64,000 nt of DNA from Novosphingobium terrae (GTDB lineage Bacteria > Pseudomonadota > Alphaproteobacteria > Sphingomonadales > Sphingomonadaceae): positions 744,001 through 808,000 of the forward strand of contig NZ_JABVZR010000002.1 in NCBI RefSeq assembly GCF_017163935.1, in the 5' to 3' direction. Numbering within the stretch: position 1 is the first letter of the stretch; each line of letters begins with the position of its first letter. Both the position numbers and the translations under genes were made by a program. Below the pieces are notes generated by a model, which saw only the letters and a program-made list of their open reading frames with translations, ran no database searches and was not told the origin of the DNA. Of the stretch, positions 21,242 through 31,112 are shown piece after piece.

Positions 21242-22423
21242 GTGAAACATCTTTCCCTTACGCTGGCCATGGCGCTGGCGGCATCGAGCATCGCGGCTAC
21301 CCCGCTTCAGGCCGCCGCCGCCCAGGGGCCAACCAGCCATGAAGCACAAGCCCGCGCCACCATTGATGCTGCCATTCGCCTCGCCCACTGGCAGGTCGAG
21401 CGGTTGGACAACACCTCGCATGTTTCGCAGGCCACCAGCGAAACGGCCAACACGCGCGGCTGGGAGCGCGCCGTCTTCTGGATCGGCATGACTGCTCTGG
21501 CCGATCATGGCGGCGGGCCCGACATTCGCGAGGATGTGCTCAAGATGGGCACCGCCAATGGCTGGACGCCCGGCAGCCGCCCCTATCATGCCGACGATCT
21601 GGCCATCACCCAATCCTATCTCTGGGCGGCAGGCCATGGCGCGGGCGCCCCGGCGATCGCCCCGACGCGCAAGGGCTTCGACTTTATCCTCGCCCATCCG
21701 GCGCGCGTATCGCTGGCCTTTTATCAGGGGGCCAAGGGCGGCGATGTCGAATGTCTGGAGCGTTGGTGCTGGTGCGATGCGCTGTTTATGGCGCCGCCCG
21801 CAATGATCGAACTCTCCCGCCAGACGGGCGATCCGCGCTATGCGGCTTTCGCACTGAAGGAGTTCTGGGCCACCACCGATTTCCTCTTCGATCCCGCCCA
21901 GCATCTCTATTACCGCGACAGCCGCTTCTTTGAGCGCCGCGACGAACAGCAGCGCAAGCTGTTCTGGAGCCGGGGCAATGGCTGGGTCTTTGCCAGCATG
22001 GCGCGGATCATCCCGCTGCTGCCCAAAGGCAGCGCCGACGACATTCGGATGCGCAAGCTCTTTGTTGAGATGGCCGGGCGACTGAAGGAGCTGCAGAAGC
22101 CCGACGGCTATTGGGCGCCATCTTTGCTGGCACCCGAGCAGGCCCCGCCCGAAACCAGCGGCACCGCCTTTTTCACCTATGGCATGGCCTGGGGCATTTC
22201 AGCCGGGCTGCTCGGCAAGGAGAGCTACGCGCCTGTGGCGCAGAAAGGCTGGCAGGCGCTGGCTCAGGCGATCCAGCCCGATGGCAGGCTGGGCTGGGTG
22301 CAGCAGGTCAGCGACCGGCCCGACAAGGTCGAGGCCAGCGACACCCAATATTATGGCGTGGGAGCCTTTCTGCTCGCCGCCACCGAGGTGAGCAAGCTGC
22401 AGCGCAGCGGCATCCTCAATTAA
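21242..22423 (+). CDS. exported GH105-type unsaturated uronyl hydrolase
   Basis: 393 residues from GTG 21242 (GAGGAT 8 nt upstream). The signal peptide spans about 1-27. The (alpha/alpha)6-barrel landmarks of GH88/GH105 are present: [15 protein letters not shown] (about 113-127), [18 protein letters not shown] with a conserved Asp near 179, [16 protein letters not shown] and [17 protein letters not shown]. The family hydrates the 4,5-double bond of terminal unsaturated uronic acids left by lyases (YteR-like), giving 5-keto-4-deoxyuronate. That product is the substrate of KduI, encoded 20 bp further on. It is probably periplasmic and paralogous to the enzyme at 27791-29173. Confidence 0.88.
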   Translation: MKHLSLTLAMALAASSIAATPLQAAAAQGPTSHEAQARATIDAAIRLAHWQVERLDNTSHVSQATSETANTRGWERAVFWIGMTALADHGGGPDIREDVLKMGTANGWTPGSRPYHADDLAITQSYLWAAGHGAGAPAIAPTRKGFDFILAHPARVSLAFYQGAKGGDVECLERWCWCDALFMAPPAMIELSRQTGDPRYAAFALKEFWATTDFLFDPAQHLYYRDSRFFERRDEQQRKLFWSRGNGWVFASMARIIPLLPKGSADDIRMRKLFVEMAGRLKELQKPDGYWAPSLLAPEQAPPETSGTAFFTYGMAWGISAGLLGKESYAPVAQKGWQALAQAIQPDGRLGWVQQVSDRPDKVEASDTQYYGVGAFLLAATEVSKLQRSGILN

Positions 22424-22443
22424 GTCAGGCGGGAGGCAAAGCC

Positions 22444-23280
22444 TTGTTCAAGAAAACCTATTACGCCACCCATCCCGACATGATGCAGGGCGCCTCCAAC
22501 GAGGATCTGCGCGAGCGCCATCTGGTCGACGGCCTGTTCCAGCCTGGCCAGATCGTGCTGACCTATTCGCATGGCGAGCGCTTTATCATCGGCGGCGCGG
22601 TGCCCGGTTCCGCCACGCTGGCACTGGCCCGGCAGGCGGAGCCGACAAGCGCTGCCGGCCATCCGCTGCTGGAACGGCGCGAGCTGGGGGTGGTCAACAT
22701 CGGCGCCGGGCCGGGCACGGTGACGGTCGATGGCGAAAGCTTCGAACTGGCGCAGCATGACGCGCTTTATGTGCCGATGGGCAAGGCGGATGTCAGCTTT
22801 TCCGGCAAGGGTGCGCGCTTCTATCTGCTGAGCGTGCCGGCCCATCGCGCCTTCCCCATGCGCAAGCTGACGCTGGAAGAGATCACCCCGATGCAGCGCG
22901 GCAGTCTGGAAGGATCGAATGAGCGCAGCATCTATCAGCTGATCCTACCCCATGCCTGCCAGAGCGCCTCGCTCTGCCTTGGGCTGACGAAGCTTCAGCC
23001 GGGCAGCGTGTGGAACACCATGCCGCCGCATGTCCATGAGCGGCGCAGCGAAATCTACCTCTACATCGACCTGCCCGAGGAGGACCGGGTGTTCCATTAC
23101 ATGGGCCAGCCCGATGCGCTGCGCCATATCGTGATGGGCAATGAGGAGGCGGTGATCTCCCCGCCATGGTCGGTGCATATGGGATCGGGCACGCGGGCCT
23201 ATACATTCATCTGGGCAATGGCGGGTGAAAACCTCGATTACGAGGATATGGACGTGCTGGATATCTGCCAGCTGGCCTGA
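22444..23280 (+). CDS. kduI: 5-keto-4-deoxyuronate isomerase
   Basis: 278 residues from TTG 22444, the same length as E. coli KduI. GGGAGG sits 7 nt before the TTG. A longer frame reaches back into the GH105 gene, but the KduI family begins at this point ([11 protein letters not shown]). The protein is a double cupin. The C-terminal zinc site is visible as [14 protein letters not shown] (His, His and Glu) and a later His in [10 protein letters not shown]. It converts 5-keto-4-deoxyuronate to 3-deoxy-glycero-2,5-hexodiulosonate in the cytoplasm. The next pathway enzymes (KduD, KdgK, KdgA) are not in the window. It is last in the transporter-GH105-kduI unit and convergent with the GH43 gene 12 bp away. 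Confidence 0.92.
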   Translation: MFKKTYYATHPDMMQGASNEDLRERHLVDGLFQPGQIVLTYSHGERFIIGGAVPGSATLALARQAEPTSAAGHPLLERRELGVVNIGAGPGTVTVDGESFELAQHDALYVPMGKADVSFSGKGARFYLLSVPAHRAFPMRKLTLEEITPMQRGSLEGSNERSIYQLILPHACQSASLCLGLTKLQPGSVWNTMPPHVHERRSEIYLYIDLPEEDRVFHYMGQPDALRHIVMGNEEAVISPPWSVHMGSGTRAYTFIWAMAGENLDYEDMDVLDICQLA

Positions 23281-23292
23281 CCGGGGGCTGAC

Positions 23293-24369
23293 TCAGGGCG
23301 TCCAGCCCTTGGTCCAGCGCAGCACGGGGAGGCCGTCCTCCCAGTCGATGGGCAACCAGATGTAGCGGCCGTCGATGGCGTTTTTGGGCTGCCAGATATC
23401 GGCCATGAAGATCAGGCGTTGAGTACCGTTGGCGGTCTTGATCGGCAGAATGAAGGTGCTTTGGCCGCCGAATGTGGTGGCCATTTGCTCCGGCGTGCCG
23501 CGCACCGGATTGCCATGCGCCTGCCACGGGCCGAACAGATTGTCCGCCACGTAAAGCCGCGCCGGATTGGGGGCCCAGCCTGTCGTGCCCGAGGCGATCA
23601 GAAAATAGCGCCCGTCATGCTTGAAGAGCGCTGGCGCCTCATTCGCCAGCCCCGGCAGGATGCGTGCATAGCGGCCGCTGTGGCGGGTGAGATCCGGCGC
23701 GAGCTCGGCGATCTGAAGCGTCTGATTGTCCTCCGAGGCGTAGATATGATAGGCGCGCCCATCGTCATCGACGAATAGCGTCATATCGCGGCACATCTGG
23801 CCGCCGGAAAAATCGCGCGCCAGTTTCGTGCCCGCCTGGCAATCCTCAGGCGTGGCATTGATCGGCCAGACCCCGGGATTGACCCGAGCCGAGCGCAGAT
23901 AGGTGAAAGGCCCCTGCGGCTGCTCAGCCACCGCCACGCCCGCGCGGGCCGAGGCATAGCCCTGCCCCTTGAGTTCAAGGTGGAACCACATCACGAAACG
24001 CTTGCTCTGCGGATCGAAAAGCACTTTGGGCCGCTCCAGAATGCAGCCCGCCTCCAGATCATCGCCAGGCTGGTGCGAGACGCTCAGGCAGATGCCTTCG
24101 TCGCGCCAATGCATCAGATCCGCCGAACTGTAGACATGCACGCCGACCTGCGCCCTGTTACCGGCATCGCCCGCCACCTTATGCTCGCCATACCACCAAT
24201 AGCGGCCCTGATGGTGCAACACCCCGCCACCGTGAGCGTTGATATGGAGACCACGGTCATCAGGCCATAGCTGCCCCGAAGCAATAGAGGCCGGAGTTTG
24301 GGCGCGCGCCATCGCGCCGTGAAGCAGCGCAACGGACCCCGCCAGCATGCCGCGTCGATGGATCTTCAT
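23293..24369 (-). CDS. exported GH43 enzyme, exo-beta-1,3-galactanase-like
   Basis: 358 residues with a signal peptide containing paired Arg (MKIHRRGMLAGSVAL), so Tat export is possible. The beta-propeller motifs HINAHGGGVLHHQGRYWWYG, LERPKVLF, CRDMTLFVDDDGRAYHIY and NEAPALFKHDGRYFLIASG match GH43 subfamily 24-like galactan 1,3-beta-galactosidases. The Glu residues in ERPKV and NEAPA are the likely catalytic ones. The usual GH43 catalytic-base Asp is absent, as reported for this subfamily. It would cleave the beta-1,3-galactan backbone of arabinogalactan from its end and bypass side chains. It lies downstream of the TonB receptor on the same strand, but a strong terminator separates them, so expression may be reduced or independent. 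Confidence 0.8.
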   Translation of the reverse strand: MKIHRRGMLAGSVALLHGAMARAQTPASIASGQLWPDDRGLHINAHGGGVLHHQGRYWWYGEHKVAGDAGNRAQVGVHVYSSADLMHWRDEGICLSVSHQPGDDLEAGCILERPKVLFDPQSKRFVMWFHLELKGQGYASARAGVAVAEQPQGPFTYLRSARVNPGVWPINATPEDCQAGTKLARDFSGGQMCRDMTLFVDDDGRAYHIYASEDNQTLQIAELAPDLTRHSGRYARILPGLANEAPALFKHDGRYFLIASGTTGWAPNPARLYVADNLFGPWQAHGNPVRGTPEQMATTFGGQSTFILPIKTANGTQRLIFMADIWQPKNAIDGRYIWLPIDWEDGLPVLRWTKGWTP

Positions 24370-24415
24370 CTCAGTGTTCCTTCACCTGCGCTGCGAGCCT
24401 CTGGCCGCATATCCC

Positions 24416-24443
24416 AAAAAAAGGGGGCCCCTTGCGGGGCCCC
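24416..24443 (-). terminator. Rho-independent terminator after the TonB receptor
   Basis: GGGGCCCC (24424-24431), loop TTGC, GGGGCCCC (24436-24443) form a perfect 8-bp GC stem. On the minus strand it is followed by a run of seven T (A run 24416-24422 on plus). It lies 44 bp past the receptor stop and 46 bp before the GH43 start. Confidence 0.8.
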
Positions 24444-24487
24444 AGTCGATGCTTCACCGAGAGAAGCACCGAGGAGCGGTAAGCCCG

Positions 24488-27406
24488 TCAGAATTTGCCA
24501 CGTATCCCGAAACTGAACGTCCGGCCATTGTAGAAGGAGTTATCGCGCCGGGATTGCCCATTGCCCTTGGGGCCGGTGGGGTCCTCATAATAGATATAGG
24601 TGTTGGCATTGGTCAGATTGACCGCATCGACGCGGACTTCCAGCCAGTCGGTAAAGCGATAGCTGATGTTGGCATCAAGGTAACCCGCCGCCGAATTGTA
24701 AGGAATCTGGTTGTTGCCGGTGTTGACATTGGTGTTGGCCGCAGCGGAGTAATAATTGTAGGATGAACGCAGCGAGAAGCGGCCCTTCTCATAATAGCCT
24801 GTGATGCTGTAGGTGTATTTCGGCACATAGGCCACGCTGAAGCTCTTGGGCGAGGCGCCCTGCGTGACGAAATCATAGCCTTGCGACTTCACCGCCGTAA
24901 AGCTGGCCAGCATGCCCAGACCGTCGAAAGGCTTGGGCAGGAATTTGAAGGTCTGCTGATAGGCCGCTTCCAGCCCGCTCAGCTTGATCGTGCCCTGATT
25001 GATGTAAGAGGTGCGGGTCAGCAGATAATCGGCGGGAATGTTGCCATCCGGATAGCCAAGCGCAGTGCCGTTGAAGGCGCTGGCCGGCAGGCCCGACGCC
25101 CCCAGCGTGATCTGATCCTGCACCGCCTGCGTGGTGCCATTGAGCGTCTTCTGGAACACGCCAAGGCTGAGCAGCGCGCCGGGCTGGAAATACCATTCCA
25201 CGCCGCCGTCCCAGGTGGTGGCCAATTGCGGCTTCAGATTGGGATTGCCCACTGTGTAGGCGCCCGAGAAAATGTTGGGCACATAAAGCGCCGAAGCGAT
25301 GTTCTGCAAAGCGGCGCGGGTGATCGTCTTGCCGAAAGAGGCGCGCGCCACCAACTTGGGCGTCAAATCATAAGCCAGCGTGGCCGAGGGAAGCCAGTTG
25401 CTGTAGCCGCCCTTGGCATTGTTGGGCGCGAAAACGCCCGAGGCGATGCTTTTGAAATTGTCGATGTTGGTGGCGGTGCTCGAATAACGCAGGCCAAGAT
25501 CGGCGCGCAGTTCACGACCGAAGAGTTTGGTCTTGCCCGTCACTTCCAGCCAGCCAGAGGATACATCCTCTTGCGCGGTGAATTGCGAACTGGGGTTGGG
25601 CGTGGCTGCATTGTTGGCGCCATTCGCGTCAAGAAAATCCATCACGAAGGAGCGCGAGAAGGTCGCAAATTCCGAGAGATAGCCCGGATTCCCGCCATTG
25701 GCGAGGCGACCGATCTGCACATAGGGGTTCATATAGGAAAACACATTCAGAGTGCTGAAGGTGCCTCCGGTCGAAAGCGTCCGGTTCGTGGCGATGCTGC
25801 TGCCATCGGCAATGGCCAGCCGCTTGGTGGTGGCCACATAGCTGCCGCCCAGACGCGCCTTGATCTCGATACCGGCCACATCACCGGCATCCCAATCGAA
25901 CTGGGCGCGGGTGGTCTTTTCGATGTCGATCTCACGCGCCAGCGAAAAGCCCAGCGAAGGGCTGGTGAAATTGGCCGGATTGGTGAAATCGACGGGAGAG
26001 GAAATACTGGGATAGCTGACATTGCCGGTCGGATCGAAAGTGGTCTGGATACCGTTGATCAGAGACACGATACGATTGGCCGAATACCAGGCATTGCTGC
26101 GCGAATAATTGGCCTGAGCGGAAAATTTCAGCCTGTCGGAGACATCATAGACGCCGCGCAAAATGCCATAATAGAAGCTGGTCTGGGAATCGCGATAGAA
26201 GCTCTCGGTGGTGATATCGGTATTGCCGAAAGTGCCGTAGAGATTGTTATACTGGTCAATCTTGACGTTGAGCGGGATGATACCGGAGTTCGTCCCGGTT
26301 CCGGGCGCAGAGGTCGATCCGGGCACGCTGCGGGAGTTACGAACACCGACGCCGAACGTATATTCGTCCGTCGAATCTTTCAGCTTCGAGAAAATGCCGT
26401 CCAGGCTGATCTCAAGCCGATCGGATTTATATTGCAGCGAACCGACCGCGCCAATACGCGTGCGCACATCGCTGGAGGCATAGACACGATAGAAGCGCGG
26501 CAAATAAGCGTTCGACACCTGATCGCGCGTGTAACCGCTGAAATTGGCAAGCGGACTGTCAAGATTGAGCTGGAAAGGGAATGGGCCAGATGTGTTGGTC
26601 GGCGGCGCGGGGGAATTGTAGGAGGTCGCGCCCAGCGTCGAGGAATTGTAGCCGCCGGTCGACTGGAAGCCGGAGCGTTCATTGGTGTTCTTGGCATAGG
26701 CAAAGCCCAGCAACAGACCGAAATTGCCCCAGGTATTGCTGTAAAGCAGTGACCCACGCGGGCCGATCTTGGCGGATTGATCATTGTAATTGGCCGAGAG
26801 CGAATAGCGCAAAATGCGCTTGTTGCTGTCGAAGGGGCGCGGTGTCTGCAGATCGACATTGCCGCCGATCCCTCCTTCCTCAAGATTGGCGAGCGGCGTC
26901 TTGTAGACATCGACCCGCCCGAACAGTTCGGAAGGGAAAACGTCATAGTTGAAGTCGCGCGTCGAAGAACCGACGTTTTGCGATGATGTTGTATGAACAG
27001 GTGCCATATTGATGGTTGTCACCGCATATTGCGATCCCAGGCCGCGAATGCTGATCCGCTGTCCTTCATTCGATGTACCATCGCGCGAAAGGCGCACACC
27101 GGGAATGCGCTGGAGCGAATCCGCTACATTCTGCTCGGGGAACTTGCCGATGTCTTCGGCCACGATCGAATCCCGCACGCCAACCGCTTCCCGCTTCAGC
27201 GTAAGGCCCTTTTGCAGGCTCGAACGGAAGCCGGTAACAATGATGTCCGCCGCTGCAGGCTGAGCCGAGCCCCCATCGGCAGGCGGCGGCGTGGCCACTT
27301 CGGTCTTTGCAGGCTGGGCATCAGCCTGCGCCTCGGCGTTGAACGCCCCCAGCGCAAGCGCCAGAGCCCCGACGGAGACCGCACTTCTGAATGTCGAAGA
27401 AGACAT
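24488..27406 (-). CDS. TonB-dependent receptor for oligosaccharide uptake
   Basis: 972 residues. A signal peptide (about 1-27) is followed by a Pro/Ala-rich linker and the plug start DIIVTGFRSSLQKGLTLKRE. Next come NVADSLQRIPGVRLSRDG and QRISIRGLGSQYAVTTI (plug domain to about 190), then a long 22-strand barrel ending in aromatic FSFGIRGKF, the usual outer-membrane C-terminus. In sphingomonads and Caulobacter such receptors import sugars, and the neighbours (GH43, GH105, GH2, hexuronate transporter) suggest arabinogalactan- or pectin-derived oligosaccharides. The promoter carries an operator copy 43 bp upstream of the start, so it likely belongs to the same GntR regulon. The substrate is inferred. 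Confidence 0.88.
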   Translation of the reverse strand: MSSSTFRSAVSVGALALALGAFNAEAQADAQPAKTEVATPPPADGGSAQPAAADIIVTGFRSSLQKGLTLKREAVGVRDSIVAEDIGKFPEQNVADSLQRIPGVRLSRDGTSNEGQRISIRGLGSQYAVTTINMAPVHTTSSQNVGSSTRDFNYDVFPSELFGRVDVYKTPLANLEEGGIGGNVDLQTPRPFDSNKRILRYSLSANYNDQSAKIGPRGSLLYSNTWGNFGLLLGFAYAKNTNERSGFQSTGGYNSSTLGATSYNSPAPPTNTSGPFPFQLNLDSPLANFSGYTRDQVSNAYLPRFYRVYASSDVRTRIGAVGSLQYKSDRLEISLDGIFSKLKDSTDEYTFGVGVRNSRSVPGSTSAPGTGTNSGIIPLNVKIDQYNNLYGTFGNTDITTESFYRDSQTSFYYGILRGVYDVSDRLKFSAQANYSRSNAWYSANRIVSLINGIQTTFDPTGNVSYPSISSPVDFTNPANFTSPSLGFSLAREIDIEKTTRAQFDWDAGDVAGIEIKARLGGSYVATTKRLAIADGSSIATNRTLSTGGTFSTLNVFSYMNPYVQIGRLANGGNPGYLSEFATFSRSFVMDFLDANGANNAATPNPSSQFTAQEDVSSGWLEVTGKTKLFGRELRADLGLRYSSTATNIDNFKSIASGVFAPNNAKGGYSNWLPSATLAYDLTPKLVARASFGKTITRAALQNIASALYVPNIFSGAYTVGNPNLKPQLATTWDGGVEWYFQPGALLSLGVFQKTLNGTTQAVQDQITLGASGLPASAFNGTALGYPDGNIPADYLLTRTSYINQGTIKLSGLEAAYQQTFKFLPKPFDGLGMLASFTAVKSQGYDFVTQGASPKSFSVAYVPKYTYSITGYYEKGRFSLRSSYNYYSAAANTNVNTGNNQIPYNSAAGYLDANISYRFTDWLEVRVDAVNLTNANTYIYYEDPTGPKGNGQSRRDNSFYNGRTFSFGIRGKF

Positions 27407-27448
27407 GTCCTCACCCCTGTTGGCTGCGGTCTGCGCCGCAATGAATAG

Positions 27449-27459
27449 TTGTCATATAA
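27449..27459. promoter_or_regulatory. putative GntR operator upstream of the TonB receptor
   Basis: TTGTCATATAA matches the consensus TTGTCATACAA at 10 of 11 positions. It lies 43-53 bp upstream of the receptor ATG on the minus strand, in a position to block the promoter or ribosome loading. Confidence 0.55.
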
Positions 27460-27610
27460 CTTTGGGTGCAGGCGTCGTCAATCAGTAGGATAATTGCTGA
27501 CCGTGAATGCCGTCAGATCTGGCATTGATGGAATTTAACAAGCTATTTTTTCATCATAAATTTTTTGGATGGCCTCGCCCTCTTCAGCAATAATCCGGAT
27601 ATTTGCTCCT

Positions 27611-27645
27611 ACAAAAAAGGAGGGGGCGCTGCACACCCCCTCCTT
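27611..27645 (-). terminator. Rho-independent terminator of the second GH105 gene
   Basis: AAGGAGGGGG (27617-27626) pairs perfectly with CCCCCTCCTT (27636-27645) around a 9-nt loop. On the minus strand the stem is followed by TTTTTTGTAG. It lies about 145 bp beyond the GH105 stop. Confidence 0.75.
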
Positions 27646-27790
27646 CAATCGATTGCCCAACAACGGGCGATCACCATCACCGCCGCTGCGAGTCGCTTGC
27701 TTCACGGCGTTCAGACCATCAAAGCAATGCTATGAATTTATCATATGACTAAAATGATGGGAGCACCCGCCGAAGCCACCCACAATGGCT

Positions 27791-29173
27791 TCAGCGCGTT
27801 CCCCATGCCGCCAACGGAATGGGCGCCGTATAGTGCGGATCATCGACCATGGGATCGAAGGCCTGATCCACCACCGCCTGTCTTTCAGCGATAACCCGCG
27901 CCCTTTCGCGCACCTGCTCGGGCGTGGCATCGGGCGGCAGGGGAGCCCCGGACCAACTCGCGGCTCTGTACTGAAGCTTGGGAATTGCCGGCAAAGGCAC
28001 CGGCAAAGGCGTCTGCGCATCGCTCAATCGCGAAACCTCCACCCCCGCTATCAGGAAAGCACCGCTGGCATAAAGGCCGGTGGTCTCCGGCCTTGTGGGC
28101 ACGGGCTGATCGCCGGTTGTCTGCACCTGCCCCAGAATCCCGCTGGGCAGCAGATGGCGGCCAAGGCCAGCCCAAGCCCTCAACACCGGCGACAGATAGG
28201 TCTGGCGGTCGAGCAGCCCGTGATTGATCCCAAAGGCCAGCGCATAGGTGAACAGCGCGCTGCCCGAGGTTTCCGGCCCCGGGATCAGATCAGGTTCCAG
28301 CAGATTGGTGCCCCACAACCCATCCTCATGCTGCAGCGAGATGATCCGCTTCGCCGACTCCCTGAACAGCGCCACATAGCGCGGGCGCGAGGGATAATCC
28401 GCAGGCATCACCTCCAGCACGCGGGCCAGACCGCCGATCACCCAACCCTCACCCCGCCCCCAGAAGATTTTCCTGCCATTCGGCGAGCGGCGCGTGACAA
28501 AACGCGCATCGCGGGCGAAGAGATGCTCATCCTTGTCATACAGATGATCGTAAACCCGCCAATATTGCGCATCCATGGCATCGAGATAGCGCCGATCGCC
28601 GGTGATCGCCGACATGCGCGCCAGCACAGGCGGGGCCATAAACAGCGCATCGCACCACCACCAGACCAGACGTTTGGGCTCGGGCGCAAGACTCAGATAA
28701 GGCAGCGTATAATCCAGCCTTTGCTTGAGCGGCATCAGCGTACCCGGCGCCCCCGTCTGGAAAAAGGCCGACTGGTACAGATCCCCGATGGCCTGATCAT
28801 CGGCATTGATCAGATGAACCGGCGCGCCATCGCCCTGATGGGCATAGCTGAAACGGCGCGCGGCCTTCAGGCTATAATCCAGAACCTTCGGCACATCGGT
28901 GGCGGTCGCCAGCTTCATGGCGCCGGTAAAAAAGACAGCGGAGACCCAATCGGGGCCTGTGCCCCGGCGCCCCGCAGCCTCATCGGCCTGCAACTGGGCG
29001 ACCTGCGCTTCGCCAGAGCGGCGGGCCAGTTGTAGCACCTCTTCTTTTGATGGCACCACAACCGCCTGCGTGGTCTGATCAGGCTGGGCAGAGTGCGCCA
29101 GGGCGGGGGAAAGACTGATGGCCATGGCCAGCAACAGGCACGCCGCAGATTTGGGGGCGAAGGGCTCTTTCAC
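27791..29173 (-). CDS. second exported GH105/GH88-type unsaturated uronyl hydrolase
   Basis: 460 residues with a signal peptide (about 1-29). The core follows GH105: ADDQAIGDLYQSAFF (about 124-138), [19 protein letters not shown] with a conserved Asp near 175, FWGRGEGWVIGGLARVLE and PETSGSALFTYALAFGIN. A C-terminal extension of about 80 residues (after GVEVSRLSD) is longer than in the paralogue at 21242. It would remove 4,5-unsaturated glucuronate or galacturonate from lyase products; its specificity probably differs from the first copy. It is a single-gene unit with its own terminator, and an operator-like site lies about 77 bp upstream. Confidence 0.87.
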   Translation of the reverse strand: MKEPFAPKSAACLLLAMAISLSPALAHSAQPDQTTQAVVVPSKEEVLQLARRSGEAQVAQLQADEAAGRRGTGPDWVSAVFFTGAMKLATATDVPKVLDYSLKAARRFSYAHQGDGAPVHLINADDQAIGDLYQSAFFQTGAPGTLMPLKQRLDYTLPYLSLAPEPKRLVWWWCDALFMAPPVLARMSAITGDRRYLDAMDAQYWRVYDHLYDKDEHLFARDARFVTRRSPNGRKIFWGRGEGWVIGGLARVLEVMPADYPSRPRYVALFRESAKRIISLQHEDGLWGTNLLEPDLIPGPETSGSALFTYALAFGINHGLLDRQTYLSPVLRAWAGLGRHLLPSGILGQVQTTGDQPVPTRPETTGLYASGAFLIAGVEVSRLSDAQTPLPVPLPAIPKLQYRAASWSGAPLPPDATPEQVRERARVIAERQAVVDQAFDPMVDDPHYTAPIPLAAWGTR

Positions 29174-29249
29174 GACATCCTCCCTGTTATAATGGGTGAC
29201 CGCCCGCTGGAAGATTCCTCAATGCGAACCAGTTACTCACAATGTAGAC

Positions 29250-29260
29250 TTATCCTACAA
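29250..29260. promoter_or_regulatory. putative GntR operator upstream of the second GH105 gene
   Basis: TTATCCTACAA matches the consensus TTGTCATACAA at 9 of 11 positions and lies 77 bp upstream of the GH105 start. It is weaker than the other copies and tentative on its own. Confidence 0.35.
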
Positions 29261-29457
29261 CCAAGAAGCCTTCGCGGCAAGTCCGGCACGGGAAAAGCGG
29301 AACCCAAAACCTCTCAGCCGCCATCGAGCCGACCATTGACTGCCCCGGTGGGCAGCAACAGTCGGCCCGGGATTCACGCCAGCAGGACATTTTTCACGTT
29401 TGACCAAGTTGATCCCCGTATCGGAAATCAGTCTGGCCCCGCCGCTGGCCCAATCCA

Positions 29458-30459
29458 TCATTTTCCTTCGGAGGGCTCCCCATTCGCTACATCGACAACG
29501 ATTTTCCCGCGCCCCTCTCCGGCGCGCAGCGTGCGATAGGCATCGCAGACCGTCTCCAGCGTGAAGTGGCGCGGATCGACCATCGGCAGCAGACTGCCCG
29601 CCTCGACCAGCTGCGCGGCCTGCGCCAAGATCTCGCCATGATGGGCACGGCCCACGCCCGACAGCAGCGGCATCAGCGTAAAGACGCCCGAATAGCTGGC
29701 CCCTTTGAAGGACAGCGGCGCCAGCGCATGCGTGCCCCAACCCAGACAGCTGACCACATGACCAAAGCGTCGCACCGCCTGAAAGGAAGCATCCAGCGCC
29801 ACGCCGCCCACCGTGTCATACACGCGGTCGAAACCTTCGCCCCCGGTCAGGCGCGCGACATAATCGGCGACAGGCTCCTCACGGTCGATAAAGATCGCGC
29901 CCAGCCTTTCGATCACACCCCGCTGCCCCGCCGAGCCCGTGGCGAAAACCTCAGCGCCGCGCGACAAAGCGATCTGCACAGCAACATGGCCGACACCGCC
30001 CGCGCCACCCTGAACCAGCACCGTCTCCCCGGCTTTCACATTCATGCGGTCCACCATGCCCTCCCAGGCGGTGATGGTGATCAGCGGCAGGGCGGCGGCC
30101 TCGCGCATGGAGAGATTGGCGGGTTTGATCGCCAGCAGATCGGCATCGACGATGGCCGCCTGTGCCAGCGATCCCTGATGGCCGCCGACGCCGCCGGTCA
30201 TACCATAGACCGCATCGCCGGGGCGGAAACGGGTGACGCCTTCGCCGACGGCCTCAACGGTCCCGGCCAGATCGAGGCCAAGCACGGCAGGCAGAGGGTG
30301 CTTTGCATGAGCCGCCTGCCCCTGATGGATTTTCAGATCGAGCGGATTGACGCCGCTGGCCGCGATGCGGACGCGGACCTGCCCGGGGCCGGGCTCGGGC
30401 AGCATGATGGTCTTTAGAGTGAAGGCTTCGGTGTGGGTTTCAAGAATGGCTGCTTGCAT
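29458..30459 (-). CDS. medium-chain NADPH:quinone-type oxidoreductase
   Basis: 333 residues of the zinc-free MDR superfamily. The N-terminal GroES-like part has PGPGQVRVRIAASGVNPLD and VLGLDLAGTVEAVGEGV. The Rossmann part has VLVQGGAGGVGHVAVQIA (dinucleotide-binding) and YDTVGG. This is the zeta-crystallin/quinone oxidoreductase pattern: NADPH-dependent reduction of quinones or alpha,beta-unsaturated carbonyls in the cytoplasm. No catalytic zinc Cys/His set is present. It stands alone between the polysaccharide locus and an IS remnant, and a link to either is not evident. Confidence 0.85.
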   Translation of the reverse strand: MQAAILETHTEAFTLKTIMLPEPGPGQVRVRIAASGVNPLDLKIHQGQAAHAKHPLPAVLGLDLAGTVEAVGEGVTRFRPGDAVYGMTGGVGGHQGSLAQAAIVDADLLAIKPANLSMREAAALPLITITAWEGMVDRMNVKAGETVLVQGGAGGVGHVAVQIALSRGAEVFATGSAGQRGVIERLGAIFIDREEPVADYVARLTGGEGFDRVYDTVGGVALDASFQAVRRFGHVVSCLGWGTHALAPLSFKGASYSGVFTLMPLLSGVGRAHHGEILAQAAQLVEAGSLLPMVDPRHFTLETVCDAYRTLRAGEGRGKIVVDVANGEPSEGK

Positions 30460-30716
30460 GATGGCTCTCGCTGATATGTGGGCTGTTTCCCATGGCCCTC
30501 ATCATCGGCCCGAACGCCTCATGCGAAAATCAACGATGTTGCATGTAGGCCATGCATTTCTGTTTGAGCTTGGTTGGCCATCTGCTCAAGCTGCCGCATG
30601 TCCGTGTGGATTTTTATGGCAGCTGTCCGAACCCCGATGCTGTTGGCTTGTCAGAATACCGAAAGGCGGTCATCAAGTCGCTTGACGGAGCCTTCCTCAG
30701 GGCCGAGTCTTCCTGA

Positions 30717-31090
30717 TCAGAACCAGAAGAACACGGTTGCAGCCAGAGCCAGGGCGAAAAAGAAGGCGGCGGGACATCGGTCATATTGTGTTGCCGCGCG
30801 GCACCCATCCTTCAGGCGCCCCGAACATGATCTCGATCCGGTTGCACCGCTTGTATCAGCGCTTGTCGTGTTTGACGGATACGAAACGGGATTTCCGACC
30901 CGGAATGCAAGGTTTGGCGCCTTTCTGCTCAAGCGTGTGCCTGAACCATTCTGCGTCATAGCCCTGGTCGGCCAACACCACTGGGCCTTTGGTAAATCGT
31001 CGAGCAAGGGAGCTGCGCCGATTCTATCGCTGGTCTTGCCTCTCCCGGATGTTGAAGGGCCGAGTTGCTGCAGGACGCCGCCGTGAGGCG
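30717..31090 (-). pseudogene. IS5-family transposase remnant, frameshifted
   Basis: Read across frames on the minus strand, this gives GAAPLLDDLPKA, then ADQGYDAEWF, KGAKPCIPGRKSR and an in-frame TGA after KHDKR. It continues as NRIEIMFGRLKD, QYDRCPAAFFFALALAATV and ends FWF-stop. These are the C-terminal DDE-domain blocks of IS5/IS427-like transposases (DRGYD, PGRKSR, YKRRNxIE, FxRLKDWRRxATRYD). At least one frameshift and one nonsense codon kill it. The N-terminal half is missing and I found no terminal inverted repeats, so it is an old scar. Confidence 0.8.
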
Positions 31091-31112
31091 CTGATCCGAC
31101 CAAGCTGAAGCT

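Larger units (their letters stand above)
27407..27790. other. 384-bp intergenic region between the receptor and GH105
   Basis: No gene seen. AT-rich for this genome. It holds the receptor promoter with its operator (27449-27459), the GH105 terminator (27611-27645) and a weaker operator-like palindrome TTATCATATGA at 27738-27748 (8 of 11 matches), which may be chance. Confidence 0.6.

Noticed and set aside
22111..22443. Upstream extension of kduI into the GH105 gene
   Set aside because: The extension is out of the GH105 frame and has no similarity; TTG 22444 with GGGAGG gives the normal KduI length.
24881..26752. Long plus-strand frame opposite the TonB receptor
   Set aside because: Gly/Arg/Ile-rich shadow of the receptor barrel; no start signal or family.
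27738..27748. TTATCATATGA as another GntR operator
   Set aside because: Only 8 of 11 matches and lies downstream of the GH105 gene, about 330 bp from the receptor start.
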